From Bifidobacterium [indicum] DSM 20214 = LMG 11587 (GTDB taxonomy: Bacteria > Actinomycetota > Actinomycetes > Actinomycetales > Bifidobacteriaceae), in NCBI RefSeq assembly GCF_000706765.1, contig NZ_CP006018.1, positions 806,001-870,000 on the forward strand: 64,000 bases of DNA. Reading direction: 5' to 3'. The translations under genes and the position numbers were made by a program. This document shows, piece after piece, positions 1 through 8,927 of the stretch (position 1 is the stretch's first letter; each line of letters opens with the position of its first letter). Below the pieces are notes generated by a model, which was not told the DNA's origin, did not search any database, and saw only the letters and a list, made by a program, of their open reading frames with translations.

Positions 1-1529
1 AGGTTGACCGCCATGTTGAAGGTGGGTTTGAAGCTGGAGTGCAGCGGGTAGACGCGCTTGCTGGATAGGGCCGCCATTGTTTCGGGGCTGAAGTCCCGAT
101 GATCCACGACCACCACGTGACCGATATCGTCGATGCCGCGACGTCCGGCGCGCCCTGTCAACTGGGTGAACTCCCCCGGGGTCAGACCGACGTGCCCGGT
201 CCCGTCGAACTTCTCGAGCTTCTCGACCACCACACAGCGAGCGGGCATGTTGATGCCCAGAGCCAGGGTTTCGGTTGCAAACACGACCTTGACCAATCCC
301 AGTTCGAACAGGTGTTCGACTATCTGGCGGAAGAGGGTCACCACCCCGGCATGGTGGGCGGCGAAGCCCTGCTCCAGGGCGAATCTGAACTGAGCGAAAC
401 CCAGAGCTTTCAAATCATCGCGGCTCAGCTGACCTTCGGCCATGGAGTCGACAATCTGACGAATTCTACGTGCCTCGGTGTCGGTGGTCAGTTGCAGACC
501 TGCACGCGTGCATTGCTGAACGGCCTGGTCACAGCCGGTACGGGAGAAGATGAAGTAGATTCCCGGCAGCATATCCATGAAATCCAGCTCGTCAACAACA
601 GCCGCACGGCTGGGACGGTACCGCTCACCCTGACGGCGGCTCTGGGCCCCCTCTCCCCCGCGGCCATGGCGACCATGCCGATGATTACCGGCCTGACCCC
701 GCGCGCTCCTACGGAACTCACCCTGCCTTTTGAGCTGCGACAATCGGTTAATGAGACCGTGGTTGATTTTGTTTGTTTGTCGTCCGGAGCCATCATGTCG
801 ATACAGGTCGATGATTTCAGGCTCGGTGTGTCTGTCTGCCTGAACCAGGACATGCTGCTCCAGAGGCACCGGACGTCGCTCCGAGACCACCAGCTTGGTC
901 TTGCCTCGGACCGACGAAATCCAGTCCGAGAAGTCCTCCACGTTCGAGACCGTAGCCGAGAGTCCGACAATTCGGGTGGAGCTGGGCAGGTGGATGATGA
1001 CCTCCTCCCAGACCGGCCCCCTGAACTTGTCGGCCAGGAAGTGAACCTCGTCCAGAACCACGTATCTCAGGGCCGAGAGGGTGGATGAACGCTCGTAGAG
1101 CATGTTGCGCAGGACCTCGGTGGTCATGACGACGATGTCTGCCTCGGAGTTGATCGAGGTGTCGCCGGTCAGCAGTCCTACATGGTCTTCACCGTACCGG
1201 GCCACCAGGTCGTGGTACTTCTGGTTGCTCAGAGCCTTGATGGGTGTGGTGTAAAAGGTCTTGACGTTCTGCTCGTGGGCCAGGAAGACGGCAAAATCAG
1301 CCACGATGGTCTTGCCGGCCCCTGTCGGAGCCGCGACCAGGACGTTCTGGCCGTCCTCCAGGGCTTCAATCGCCTCGACCTGGAACCCGTCCAGAGCGAA
1401 AGGCTGCATGTTCTGGAAGCGTCCCGAGGCTCCGGTTATACGCTTACGGCGCTTGCTGAACCTGGCATACCGCTGCGATGGGCTGAGCGTCTGGTCAGAT
1501 TCCTGACTGTCCTGATGGCGATCTGACAT
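1..1529 (-). CDS. helY: DEAD/DEAH-box (Ski2/HelY-like) ATP-dependent helicase, 3' part beyond window
   Basis: The reading frame opens with ATG at 1529 and runs off the left edge, so only about the first 509 residues are present. Readable motifs are Walker A APTGAGKT, a DEVH box in VVLDEVHFLAD, and the SAT motif in GLSATVSN, in the order of superfamily 2 helicases of the Ski2/Mtr4 type. Such proteins unwind RNA or DNA with ATP in the cytoplasm. The neighbouring fused PafB/PafC regulator matches the mycobacterial order pafB-pafC-tatA-tatC-helY, which supports HelY as the name. The first 40 residues are polar and basic. The gene ends outside the window, so the C-terminal domains cannot be judged. 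Confidence 0.85.
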   Translation of the reverse strand, partial: MSDRHQDSQESDQTLSPSQRYARFSKRRKRITGASGRFQNMQPFALDGFQVEAIEALEDGQNVLVAAPTGAGKTIVADFAVFLAHEQNVKTFYTTPIKALSNQKYHDLVARYGEDHVGLLTGDTSINSEADIVVMTTEVLRNMLYERSSTLSALRYVVLDEVHFLADKFRGPVWEEVIIHLPSSTRIVGLSATVSNVEDFSDWISSVRGKTKLVVSERRPVPLEQHVLVQADRHTEPEIIDLYRHDGSGRQTNKINHGLINRLSQLKRQGEFRRSARGQAGNHRHGRHGRGGEGAQSRRQGERYRPSRAAVVDELDFMDMLPGIYFIFSRTGCDQAVQQCTRAGLQLTTDTEARRIRQIVDSMAEGQLSRDDLKALGFAQFRFALEQGFAAHHAGVVTLFRQIVEHLFELGLVKVVFATETLALGINMPARCVVVEKLEKFDGTGHVGLTPGEFTQLTGRAGRRGIDDIGHVVVVDHRDFSPETMAALSSKRVYPLHSSFKPTFNMAVN

Positions 1530-1593
1530 TTTCCTCCGATGATGGAGCCGGTCCTATGCCTTGCTCCGGAATGGTTGGCCTCGAGTGCCTTCA

Positions 1594-1911
1594 CTACCGA
1601 TTGAAGTGCTTCCATCGGGCCCAGGCTGATGCGTGCCTGTCTCGCTTGTAGTTCTTGCGTCTGAGCAGATCGGCATGTGCCTGGGAATACCGCTCGGAAG
1701 CCTTGTTCAGCGGTTGGGCAAAGAAGGGGCCTGTCGATTCTCGGGGGCGAGCATCCTTGTCAACCGGCTGTGGCATGTGTCTGCCGACGGACTCACCGAC
1801 CTGGCCCACGGTCTTTCCGGCCCGAATTGCATGGATTATGGCATAGACGGCCCCGATGACCAGCATGGCAATCATGAACAGGACCAGCAGTATCCAAACC
1901 CATCCCGGCAT
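1594..1911 (-). CDS. small single-pass membrane protein, unknown function
   Basis: This is a 105-residue protein with one N-terminal transmembrane helix (about residues 3-25, PGWVWILLVLFMIAMLVIG) followed by a basic, glutamine- and arginine-rich cytoplasmic tail. The ATG at 1911 is preceded by AAAGGAG at a 6-base distance, so it is preferred to an upstream GTG at 1950 that would overlap the stop of the regulator gene. It lies between the PafBC-type regulator and the helicase, the position held by tatA/tatC in mycobacteria. The tail does not show the TatA amphipathic helix pattern clearly, so no function is assigned. Confidence 0.7.
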   Translation of the reverse strand: MPGWVWILLVLFMIAMLVIGAVYAIIHAIRAGKTVGQVGESVGRHMPQPVDKDARPRESTGPFFAQPLNKASERYSQAHADLLRRKNYKRDRHASAWARWKHFNR

Positions 1912-1946
1912 AATCGGCTCCTTTTTGGGGCTCGTAAGCCCGAGTT

Positions 1947-3923
1947 TCACTCGTCGCTCTGGTTTTCTTCGGCTGAGTCGCTGATGGTGATCTCCCTCTG
2001 GGCCCTGGCTAATATCATTGTACGCAGGGTCTCCGGGGCGACTGCGGTGATGTGCTTGGCGTGGGCAATGCAGAAGGCTACGAACCAGGAGTCCGAAGAG
2101 ACCGTCAGATGTACCTTCTGTCCAGTGCCGCAGGGCTCCACCGAGGCGCCGGGCAGGGACTTGATGTACATCAGGTCGGGCCGATCCGTGATGAAGACCG
2201 CGGCCGTACCGTTATCGAAGCTCCACTTACGCAATTCACTGACCGGCACATCCGGGAATTCGACCTTGTGGCTGGGTTGGACGATGTCAGCATGTTCGAT
2301 TCTGGCAATCCGCAATACCTGCCATTGGCGGTTCCTGCCAGTCCCCTGCTTGAGATGGTGGGTACCTTTGGATTCCGAGCCGGAATCCGAGGGAGTGTCC
2401 TCGGCCGAGGTGCCCTTGGCGGCATCGCCGATATCGGTCCAGACGGCGGCGTAGTAGACACCCTCATCGACGAAGATCTTAGCGGGTGCCACCACCTTCC
2501 TTCTGGTCCGGCCGGCGGCATCGGTGTACTCCATGTCCAGCAGTGAACCGGTCTTGATGGCCCGACGGACCACCGAGAAGCTCTTGGGTTCGGTCTCGTA
2601 CCCGGTCAGGCTCAGCCAGGGGGTCTCCCCTGGGCCGACATGGGTACGTAGGCGCTCATAAAGGGACTCGGCCTGGGCTCGGGACTCCTCCGGCAGGAGG
2701 GGCGAGTGGGCCAGATAGTTGAGCGATGCCGTGAGCATGCTCAAGTACTGGGGTGAAATGCCGGCCAGGCGTTCCAGACCCAAGGAGTTGGTTGCAGAGA
2801 CGATGCCGTTTTCATCCAGGAGTGACCAGTCGATGTCGAAGAACTGGCTGCCGGCCATTTCTCCGTCGTCCGAGACCGTGGTCAGGGTGTTGATGTCCTT
2901 GTGGATGGTGTTGACGAACTTGCGCAGCTCTTCCTTGCTGCGGGGTGTGCCGATGAAGCGGTCCGCCAGCTCGCTCAGGGAGAACTCCTCCCCCAGATGT
3001 GCGGAGAGGAAGAGCATGAGCCTCAGGCGGCGGTCAACTTCGGAGCCCGTCTGGAAGGATGAGGCGCTGGCCCGCCTTGCGTGAGGCAGGTCCATGTCGT
3101 CATCGTCCATGTCGGTTGCGATGTGCTCCGCCGGGTTGGAACGTACAATCTCCGGGGAAACCACGGTCGCCGCCCCGGGGCTGATGGATTCGTCGGCAAG
3201 CTGGAACCGGGTGGCGGCTTCCAGCCTGCGGTGGAAGGCGTCGACGGCCTCCTGGGGGCTTACGATCGACGCACCGGGATGTTCCAGGACGAACATGGCC
3301 AGATCGTCGGAATCCGCATATGCCACATTCAGATTCTCGCCGTCCACATCCACTGTTGCGGCAAAACGTCGGGAATCGATGACCCTTACCAGATCGTCGG
3401 GCAGGTGCTGTGTTCCCAGACCGGGCGCGATGGAGTCAAGCCCCAGCCCGGGGATGGGTACCTGGGGTACTCGTGGGGTTGTGCGCGATACGGGCCTGAC
3501 CGGCTCCTCCCAGGCCTCTTGCGACATGGCGATGGACCGGGCCAGGTAGTTTGCCGCTGCCAGGACCGGCATGTCCTCCTGGGCAAAGTGCATGCGTATA
3601 CGCGGTTCGTCCCCCAACTGTAGGCGGTAGGAGGCGAAGTCCTGCCCCTCGGACTTGGAAGAATACTCGGGCTGTCGGGACTCGATGGCTATACCCATGG
3701 CGGCCAGCTTGGCCCTATCCCTCTGGAACTGCTTGGCAAAGGCGGCCTTGGCTGCCTGATCGGCCAATTCGCCGTATGAATCCGCATAGGCCTTGACCCG
3801 TTGCGCAATCTGCCTGGAGGTCAACCATTGCGGGAAGGCTGAGGATAAAACGGCTAGGACATCAAGTTCGTGCTTGCCCCACTTATCCGAGAATCGCCGT
3901 CTTCCGTTCGTGCCTTCTGCCAT
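1947..3923 (-). CDS. fused PafB-PafC-type WYL-domain transcriptional regulator
   Basis: The 658-residue protein carries two regulator halves. Residues about 10-80 form a PafB-like winged helix (SDKWGKHELDVLAVLSSAF...), and about 320-420 a PafC-like helix-turn-helix region with the FDIDW motif. A WYL domain lies near residues 470-530 (MEYTDAAGRTRRKVVAPAKIF). In mycobacteria, PafB and PafC are separate proteins forming a heterodimer that activates LexA-independent DNA-damage genes through single-stranded DNA sensing. Here they appear fused. ATG 3923 has GAGGA upstream and is chosen over a GTG at 3974. The stop lies 35 bases before the next gene start, so co-transcription with the small membrane protein and helicase is likely. 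Confidence 0.8.
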   Translation of the reverse strand: MAEGTNGRRRFSDKWGKHELDVLAVLSSAFPQWLTSRQIAQRVKAYADSYGELADQAAKAAFAKQFQRDRAKLAAMGIAIESRQPEYSSKSEGQDFASYRLQLGDEPRIRMHFAQEDMPVLAAANYLARSIAMSQEAWEEPVRPVSRTTPRVPQVPIPGLGLDSIAPGLGTQHLPDDLVRVIDSRRFAATVDVDGENLNVAYADSDDLAMFVLEHPGASIVSPQEAVDAFHRRLEAATRFQLADESISPGAATVVSPEIVRSNPAEHIATDMDDDDMDLPHARRASASSFQTGSEVDRRLRLMLFLSAHLGEEFSLSELADRFIGTPRSKEELRKFVNTIHKDINTLTTVSDDGEMAGSQFFDIDWSLLDENGIVSATNSLGLERLAGISPQYLSMLTASLNYLAHSPLLPEESRAQAESLYERLRTHVGPGETPWLSLTGYETEPKSFSVVRRAIKTGSLLDMEYTDAAGRTRRKVVAPAKIFVDEGVYYAAVWTDIGDAAKGTSAEDTPSDSGSESKGTHHLKQGTGRNRQWQVLRIARIEHADIVQPSHKVEFPDVPVSELRKWSFDNGTAAVFITDRPDLMYIKSLPGASVEPCGTGQKVHLTVSSDSWFVAFCIAHAKHITAVAPETLRTMILARAQREITISDSAEENQSDE

Positions 3924-4072
3924 CAGTCCTCGCGTATCGTTAATGTGTAAAACACCAGTGCGCCCGAAACGCACTTCTCAATATAATAGGTTCTTTTTAT
4001 GGCGCGTGGGTACCAAACACCCAAATACAGTACCATTTCTTGACAGGCTGAACATGGTCCGAAGCCTTGACA

Positions 4073-5503
4073 TCAGACCCATTCGTCAGGCTCGACACCC
4101 TGGGGTCCCACATACTGTCCATTAGGTATGTAGGAGGACGCTCCTCGGTCTGCCAGATGAGCATCCGAGTAGAGGGTGACATCCCGGCCAAAGGTCCAAT
4201 CCCCCTTGATGGTGACCGACTTGGCGGCTGCCAGACTAGGGACCCCGTAAGGGAAACGATCATCGAAGTCCGAGATGTACTTGTAGTAGCGCTCGTCCAG
4301 ATTTACGTTGGGGAATTCGTAGTTTCCGTCCTCCATTTCGTAGGAGTCCGTCAGGTGGAAACGGTCGGACCGCATGATGAAAAGGTCATTGGTGGTCTTG
4401 ACGGGCAGGAATCGCATCCTGTCGACCTGAACGCAGGTGGCGCCCTCGAAAAGCGATGCGGCCGACCCCATTGCCGTCTCCAGCTGTACGACGGGGGTGG
4501 TTGATGGGTCGGTGGGATCGACGAACTTTCTGTTTTCGATGATGGGCAGGGGCAGTACGCCCCGGTATTCTTCCAACTTCTCCTTGAGGGCATCCACCCG
4601 GACCCAGATGCTGTTGGTGTTGAAGTAAGGGTGCTTGTGGATGGACATGGCCGAGGCCCTGTCGTGGGGGTCGACCTGGGTCATTTCACGCAGGAGGAGG
4701 TGGCCCGTCTCACGATCGATGACGATATGGCCGCCTTTCCTGTCGGACTCCGTCCTCCTGGCCACTTCAATCATGAACGGTGAGCCCGATTGGGCGAAAT
4801 GACCGGCGAGGGTCCTGGATGGCCTGGCACCCAGGTTGTCGGAGTTCGAGATGAAGAGGTACTCGATTCCTTGGGCTTCAAGAGTGTCGAGGAGACCCGA
4901 TTCCCATATGGTCGAGAAGATGTCGCCGTGACCTGGGGGGCACCACTCCAGCTCAGGCTGGTCCGGATAGGAGACGGGCTCGCCGGTATCTGCGATGAGC
5001 TTGGGTTCGATGTGCTGGATAATCTCCGTGGGCATGGTTTCAGGCGTAAAGCGCTTGTCCTGGTGAATCACCCTCATGGTGTCCTTGGAGGTCCTGAAGG
5101 AGTTCATGAAAATCAGAGGGAGGGGTACTTCCAAGCGTTTTCGAGCAGTCAGCACCTGCCCCAGAATGATGTCCAGGAACCTCATCCGCCGGGCCTTGTG
5201 CCGCCGGATGGTCAGGAGGGATTTGGCCTTTTCCAGCCCCATGGAAGTCCCCAGACCTCCGTTGAGCTTGAGGAAAGCCGTCCGGGAGAAGGCATCCAGG
5301 GCCATGTCCATGTCCATGGTGTCGTGAATCTCGCTGATGCGAGGGACATCCTTGAGGGGCTGTACCTGGGATTCTCGGACCTTCCCGCCGAAGTCGCCGC
5401 TGCTCCACGTCTCATACAAGTGCCTGAATTGTTGGACCGAGAGATCGCTCATGCCTTCTGCATGCATCTTTGCGGATGAGAGGTCAAACCCTTGTTCGCT
5501 CAT
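4073..5503 (-). CDS. ugpA: UTP-glucose-1-phosphate uridylyltransferase (eukaryotic-type UDPGP)
   Basis: The 476-residue protein makes UDP-glucose from UTP and glucose 1-phosphate, feeding the Leloir pathway and polysaccharide synthesis in the cytoplasm. The nucleotide-binding segment FLKLNGGLGTSMGLEKAKSL corresponds to the LNGGLGTxMG signature of the UDPGP family, and later blocks (NSDNLGA, a lysine-rich KTTND segment) agree. The length suits this family, which is unrelated to GalU. The start ATG has AAAGGGG seven bases upstream. It stands alone, with the tRNA-Pro gene divergent on the other side and about 150 bases of spacer to the WYL regulator. Confidence 0.93.
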   Translation of the reverse strand: MSEQGFDLSSAKMHAEGMSDLSVQQFRHLYETWSSGDFGGKVRESQVQPLKDVPRISEIHDTMDMDMALDAFSRTAFLKLNGGLGTSMGLEKAKSLLTIRRHKARRMRFLDIILGQVLTARKRLEVPLPLIFMNSFRTSKDTMRVIHQDKRFTPETMPTEIIQHIEPKLIADTGEPVSYPDQPELEWCPPGHGDIFSTIWESGLLDTLEAQGIEYLFISNSDNLGARPSRTLAGHFAQSGSPFMIEVARRTESDRKGGHIVIDRETGHLLLREMTQVDPHDRASAMSIHKHPYFNTNSIWVRVDALKEKLEEYRGVLPLPIIENRKFVDPTDPSTTPVVQLETAMGSAASLFEGATCVQVDRMRFLPVKTTNDLFIMRSDRFHLTDSYEMEDGNYEFPNVNLDERYYKYISDFDDRFPYGVPSLAAAKSVTIKGDWTFGRDVTLYSDAHLADRGASSYIPNGQYVGPQGVEPDEWV

Positions 5504-5637
5504 GAATCCCCTTTCGGGTTACAGCAGTACCGCGGGAACATCCGTATGGAGTGCTCCTAAACATCCCATGATAGCAACCGAGTTTGGGCTTCTACCTCGT
5601 GATGGAAGGATGCTGCGCTCGCGAGACTCGCCAAGAC

Positions 5638-5666
5638 TTGGACCGACCGAGGTGCTGTGCTAATAT
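5638..5666 (+). promoter_or_regulatory. promoter of tRNA-Pro
   Basis: TTGGAC (5638-5643) and TAATAT (5661-5666) are separated by exactly 17 bases and end 23 bases before the mature tRNA. This fits a strong housekeeping sigma-70-type promoter. Confidence 0.75.
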
Positions 5667-5689
5667 TTCTCCTCGGTGCTCATGCACAT

Positions 5690-5756
<67 letters not shown>

Positions 5757-5763
<7 letters not shown>

Positions 5764-5774
5764 CGAGATAGCAA
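5757..5774. repeat. attL: left attachment-site core (tRNA-Pro 3' end)
   Basis: GGCCCGACGAGATAGCAA, made of the last bases of tRNA-Pro and its flank, recurs exactly at 14887-14904. Tyrosine integrases commonly use tRNA 3' ends as attachment sites, and an integrase remnant lies just downstream, so this is read as attL. Confidence 0.75.
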
Positions 5775-5777
5775 TGG

Positions 5778-5814
5778 TTCCAAGCTTTCACAGCCTTGGA
5801 ATCATTCTTGTTTT
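5778..5814 (+). terminator. Rho-independent terminator of tRNA-Pro
   Basis: TTCCAAG (5778-5784) and CTTGGAA (5795-5801) form a 7-bp stem, followed by a T-rich stretch ending in TTTT. Confidence 0.65.
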
Positions 5815-5866
5815 CGGAATCGGGTACATTTCGGGCACAGCGTATGTGCAGGGTCCCCCTCCGGGC

Positions 5867-6089
5867 TCACTCCGGCCGCACCGTGTTGCGGCTGATAAGC
5901 GCCGCCACATCTCGGGCCGGTATCTGACAGACGCCCGATATGCACGTATGGAAGCCCGGTTTTCTGCGCCCTCCAGGCGTTCAGGGTGCTCACCAGTATT
6001 ACCAGAATCTCCGCCGCCTGCGCAGGCGTGAGCAGTCTGGCTGGCGTCAAGTCCGGGTTTGTATTCGTTGTCTCCTGTGTTTGGCTCAT
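5867..6089 (-). pseudogene. xis: excisionase (MerR/HTH_17-like), frameshifted
   Basis: The frame starts with ATG 6089 (AGGAACAGGT upstream) and reads LLTPAQAAEILVILVSTLNAWR, typical of small DNA-binding excisionases, then GLPYVHIGRL. The expected continuation VRYRPRDVAALISRN appears only after two single-base frame changes near 5920-5935 (a G and a C seem to be missing). The restored frame ends at TGA 5867-5869 with NTVRPE. The intact protein would have had about 74 residues and would have directed excision together with the integrase at 6211. A second copy of the C-terminal part lies at 14014-14085. Confidence 0.7.
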
Positions 6090-6210
6090 ACCTGTTCCTA
6101 TGCGTCAGTGTGCGCCGCCGTGAGTTCGTGCTGGTTATCGCTAATCGGAACGAATTGATATCTGACGCATAGAGGTTGGTACGGCAAAAGCATGGATACA
6201 TGACAAGTGG

Positions 6211-7511
6211 TTGAAGTCCACCCAGGTCACGACGGCTGACGGGCATCGCACGAAGATGGAACCCCCGCCATCGGCGAAGCACTCGCTGGCGATGTTCGCC
6301 GACGAGCCAGGGAAAGCAAAAGTGCCCGATGAATTCAAATCGAAAGACTACGGCAAAGGCGCGCGCTGGGAGGTGCGCTGGAGGGTTGACGGCACGGGCC
6401 GCCGCAAACTCTTCCACTACCTGGCCGACGACGAGGCGTTCATGGCCGAGATTGAGGACCGCATACGGTCGAACCGGTACATGGACCCCAAGGATTCATG
6501 CAGAGCGTTGCGGGAGGCAACGGAACTCTGGCAGCATGGGCTGGCAGGTACGATCAAGGGCTCGACCGAAGGACGCTACAGGCGCGAGCTGCGAGTGTGG
6601 GTCATGCCCCAATGGGGAGATGTCGTATTGAAGGAGATATCCACGTCACGAATCCAGCGCTGGTACGTCAGCCTGGCCGAAGGAACGGCGCCATACGGGG
6701 GTGAACGAGGCTCGGCTTCCTCACTGTCTGCGTCCTCAATCCGTTCGGGCGGCAAGATCGTGCTGGGCTCGATCCTGGATGTGGCGGTGGAAAACCGTTG
6801 GATCGACGTCAATCCTGTAACCAAGACCAGGGTGCCGCACAACAGGGCTGTGTCCAACGGCGAATCTACCTGACCTCGCAGGAGATCAAGACCCTCGCGG
6901 ATTAGATGGACGCGGACAACGCCATGGTCGTCTGCATGCTCGTGTATACAGGACTGGGCATCGGCGAGGCTTTGACTCTGCGGTGCGGTGATGCGGATTT
7001 GAACTGCAACCGGATCAACGTCCTGCGCACCCAGTCGGTCGATGCCGACTCTCGCCTGGCCGAGACATTGCCTAAAGACAATAGGACAAGGTTCGTTTCC
7101 GTGCTAAGCCGGCTGCTGCCCAAAATCAAGGACTTGTTGGACGGCCATAATCCCGAGGATTATCTGCTGCGCGGGTTGCGAGGAGGCAGGCAGACCACCG
7201 CCAACTGGCGGAACAGGGTATGGGCGCCGGCCCTTCGGGATGCGGGCATGCAGGATATCGAGGGCCTGGTAATCCACTCTCTCCGTCACACATACGCTTC
7301 CCTAGCAATCAAGTCGGGGCCGACGTGAAGACCTTCAGGCCGTCTTGGGCCATGCCTCTGCACCGAGACCTTGGACACCTACGCGGACCTATGGCCCAAC
7401 CGTACAGGGGAGATTGCCGAAGTCATTGGCCAGGATATCCAAATCAGATATCAAAGGTTCCCAACAAATGTTACAGAGCTGAGCTGCAGTCAGAATCTCA
7501 AGCACTCCTAA
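6211..7511 (+). pseudogene. int: phage-type tyrosine integrase, multiply disrupted
   Basis: The N-terminal half (6211-6873; a weak TTG start, with ATG 6256 an alternative) has the arm- and core-binding domains. The catalytic half is read after a frame change near 6862 and an in-frame TAG at 6903-6905. It contains YTGLGIGEALTLR, where the first catalytic arginine of the usual TGLRxGE motif is glycine. HSLRHTYAS (7277 onward) is intact, and the tyrosine in ETLDTYADLWP is recovered only after three further single-base losses near 7318, 7335 and 7358. The gene would have integrated the element into tRNA-Pro. With a missing catalytic residue, a nonsense codon and about four frameshifts it cannot be functional as written. 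Confidence 0.85.
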
Positions 7512-7516
7512 TACTA

Positions 7517-7558
7517 GACGGTGCTTCTGCTCGATCTTGTGCAGAAGCACCGTCTTTT
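7517..7558 (+). terminator. Rho-independent terminator after integrase
   Basis: A perfect 14-bp stem (GACGGTGCTTCTGC 7517-7530 and GCAGAAGCACCGTC 7541-7554) with a 10-base loop is followed by a short TTTT. Confidence 0.8.
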
Positions 7559-7559
7559 G

Positions 7560-8316
7560 AATTCGCCGTCTCGACTTTTTGCGGCGAGTAAGCACGTCAA
7601 TCCCGCGCTGACCGCGAAGCCTAAGAGACCACGCAAGCTCACCAGCAGTCGCCAGCTACACCTAAACGACTGGCCGGAAACTATCAAGGTCACAGCCCAA
7701 ACCCGGTAACATCAACACGGGCCGCGAAGTAATGATGGAGAAGGAATGCACTTCATCATTGGAGGCTACGGAGCATCCAAACAAAATGGATCCAGTCACG
7801 GTGGGCTAAATCTCCAAAGACCAAACAATCTATATATCAGATTGATTCGTTGCTCTGTTTCGAGATGACCGGGTCCAGTTCCCGCCAAGCCCGCGCATCT
7901 TTCAAAAGGAGTGAGCATCCGGAAAACTCGACCAGAACCTGGACCACTCTACTTCACTGACACGGGCTTCTTGGGTAGAAGGATCATCGCAGCAGCAGAT
8001 CTCACCATTTGCGCTAGATGTGCGAACGCCTCGGAACACGACCAGGCGCCCTCCCCTTGGAAGCTGGATTAAGGGGGAACTTGCATGACACCGATACGAT
8101 TGGGGCAACGCATCTAAGTCGAAAGGAAAATGCAGCTCATTAAGGTGTGTCGGGGCTAGGTGTATCGCCAGGACCGTCCTTTTCTGGTGGGAAGTCCTTT
8201 CCTTGGCGTTGGTGGCGCTCCCGTAGGCGATGGTGCTTGTGGCGGTACTATGTGTCTAGAGCATAAGCAATACGGGGAAGGACGTTTATCTCCACAGTGG
8301 CGAAGGGGCATCATCG
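7560..8316. other. gene-poor segment inside the tRNA-Pro element
   Basis: No convincing gene was found in these 750 bases. A 62-codon plus-strand frame ending at 7709 has a lysine- and arginine-rich tail, but its start lies inside the terminator stem and it has no ribosome-binding site. The DNA probably holds degraded element sequence plus the upstream region of the sigma factor gene. Confidence 0.4.
8076..8100 (+). promoter_or_regulatory. possible ECF-type promoter
   Basis: GGAAC (8076-8080) and CGAT (8097-8100) are spaced by 16 bases, resembling the -35 GGAAC and -10 CGT-like elements of ECF sigma regulons. It lies about 215 bases before the sigma factor start, so autoregulation is conceivable. 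The match is short and may be chance. Confidence 0.25.
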
Positions 8317-8913
8317 GTGAAGCGATCTCGAATTGATCCAGAAACTGATGATATGACGCTGCTCGAGATGATGGCTGCCGAGGATGAATCCGCCTTTGAG
8401 GCACTGTACAATAAGTATGCCCATACCGTCCAGGCTTTCATTTCCCTGCGCCTGTCCGGCGATGAGGATGCCAGTGATGTTTTTGCTGACACATGGCTGG
8501 GTTGCTGGCGCTCCGCGAAGACCTTCCGCGCGGATAGCCAGGTTCTTACCTGGATACTCAGCATTGCCAGACGGCAAATATATATGAAACGGCGCAAACC
8601 AAAACTACGCGACGAAGTGGATCAGGTGGAACTTGACTCGATAACAGATGATCATCTGGGGCCGGTGGAACTCGTTGATAGGGATCTGGCGATGGACATA
8701 ATACGGGAAAAGATTGATGCACTCCCCGCAGAAATGGCATACACGGTGACCCTGGCATGGCTCCATGAGTTATCCTACCCGGAGATAGCCTCCCTGCTGG
8801 ACGTTCCGGTTGGGACGGTGAAGTCTCGCCTTGCTCGCGCAAGGCGGATCCTGCGACCACAGTTGGCCGACCGCGCTCCAGTTAAAACCCAAACACTGCA
8901 GAGTCAGAGGTGA
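8317..8913 (+). CDS. ECF-family RNA polymerase sigma factor
   Basis: The 198-residue protein has sigma region 2 (about residues 20-85, FEALYNKYAHTVQAFISLRL...DVFADTWLGCWRSAKTF) and region 4 (about 125-180, LPAEMAYTVTLAWLHELSYPEIASLLDVPVGTVKSRLARARRILRP), with no region 1.1 or 3. It would direct RNA polymerase to a small regulon in response to an envelope signal. The GTG start at 8317 is preceded by AAGGGG at an 8-base distance. The stop is 14 bases from the next gene, so it heads an operon with three membrane proteins, an ABC ATPase and a lipoprotein. No zinc anti-sigma factor (HxxxCxxC) is encoded nearby. Confidence 0.9.
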   Translation: MKRSRIDPETDDMTLLEMMAAEDESAFEALYNKYAHTVQAFISLRLSGDEDASDVFADTWLGCWRSAKTFRADSQVLTWILSIARRQIYMKRRKPKLRDEVDQVELDSITDDHLGPVELVDRDLAMDIIREKIDALPAEMAYTVTLAWLHELSYPEIASLLDVPVGTVKSRLARARRILRPQLADRAPVKTQTLQSQR

Positions 8914-8927
8914 AGTAAGGGGTGATT

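Noticed and set aside
99-1088. 329-codon plus-strand frame at the left edge
   Set aside because: It mirrors the helicase on the minus strand, which has Walker A, DEVH and SAT motifs.
7902-8108. 68-codon minus-strand frame upstream of the sigma gene
   Set aside because: No ribosome-binding site, odd composition, no recognisable motif.
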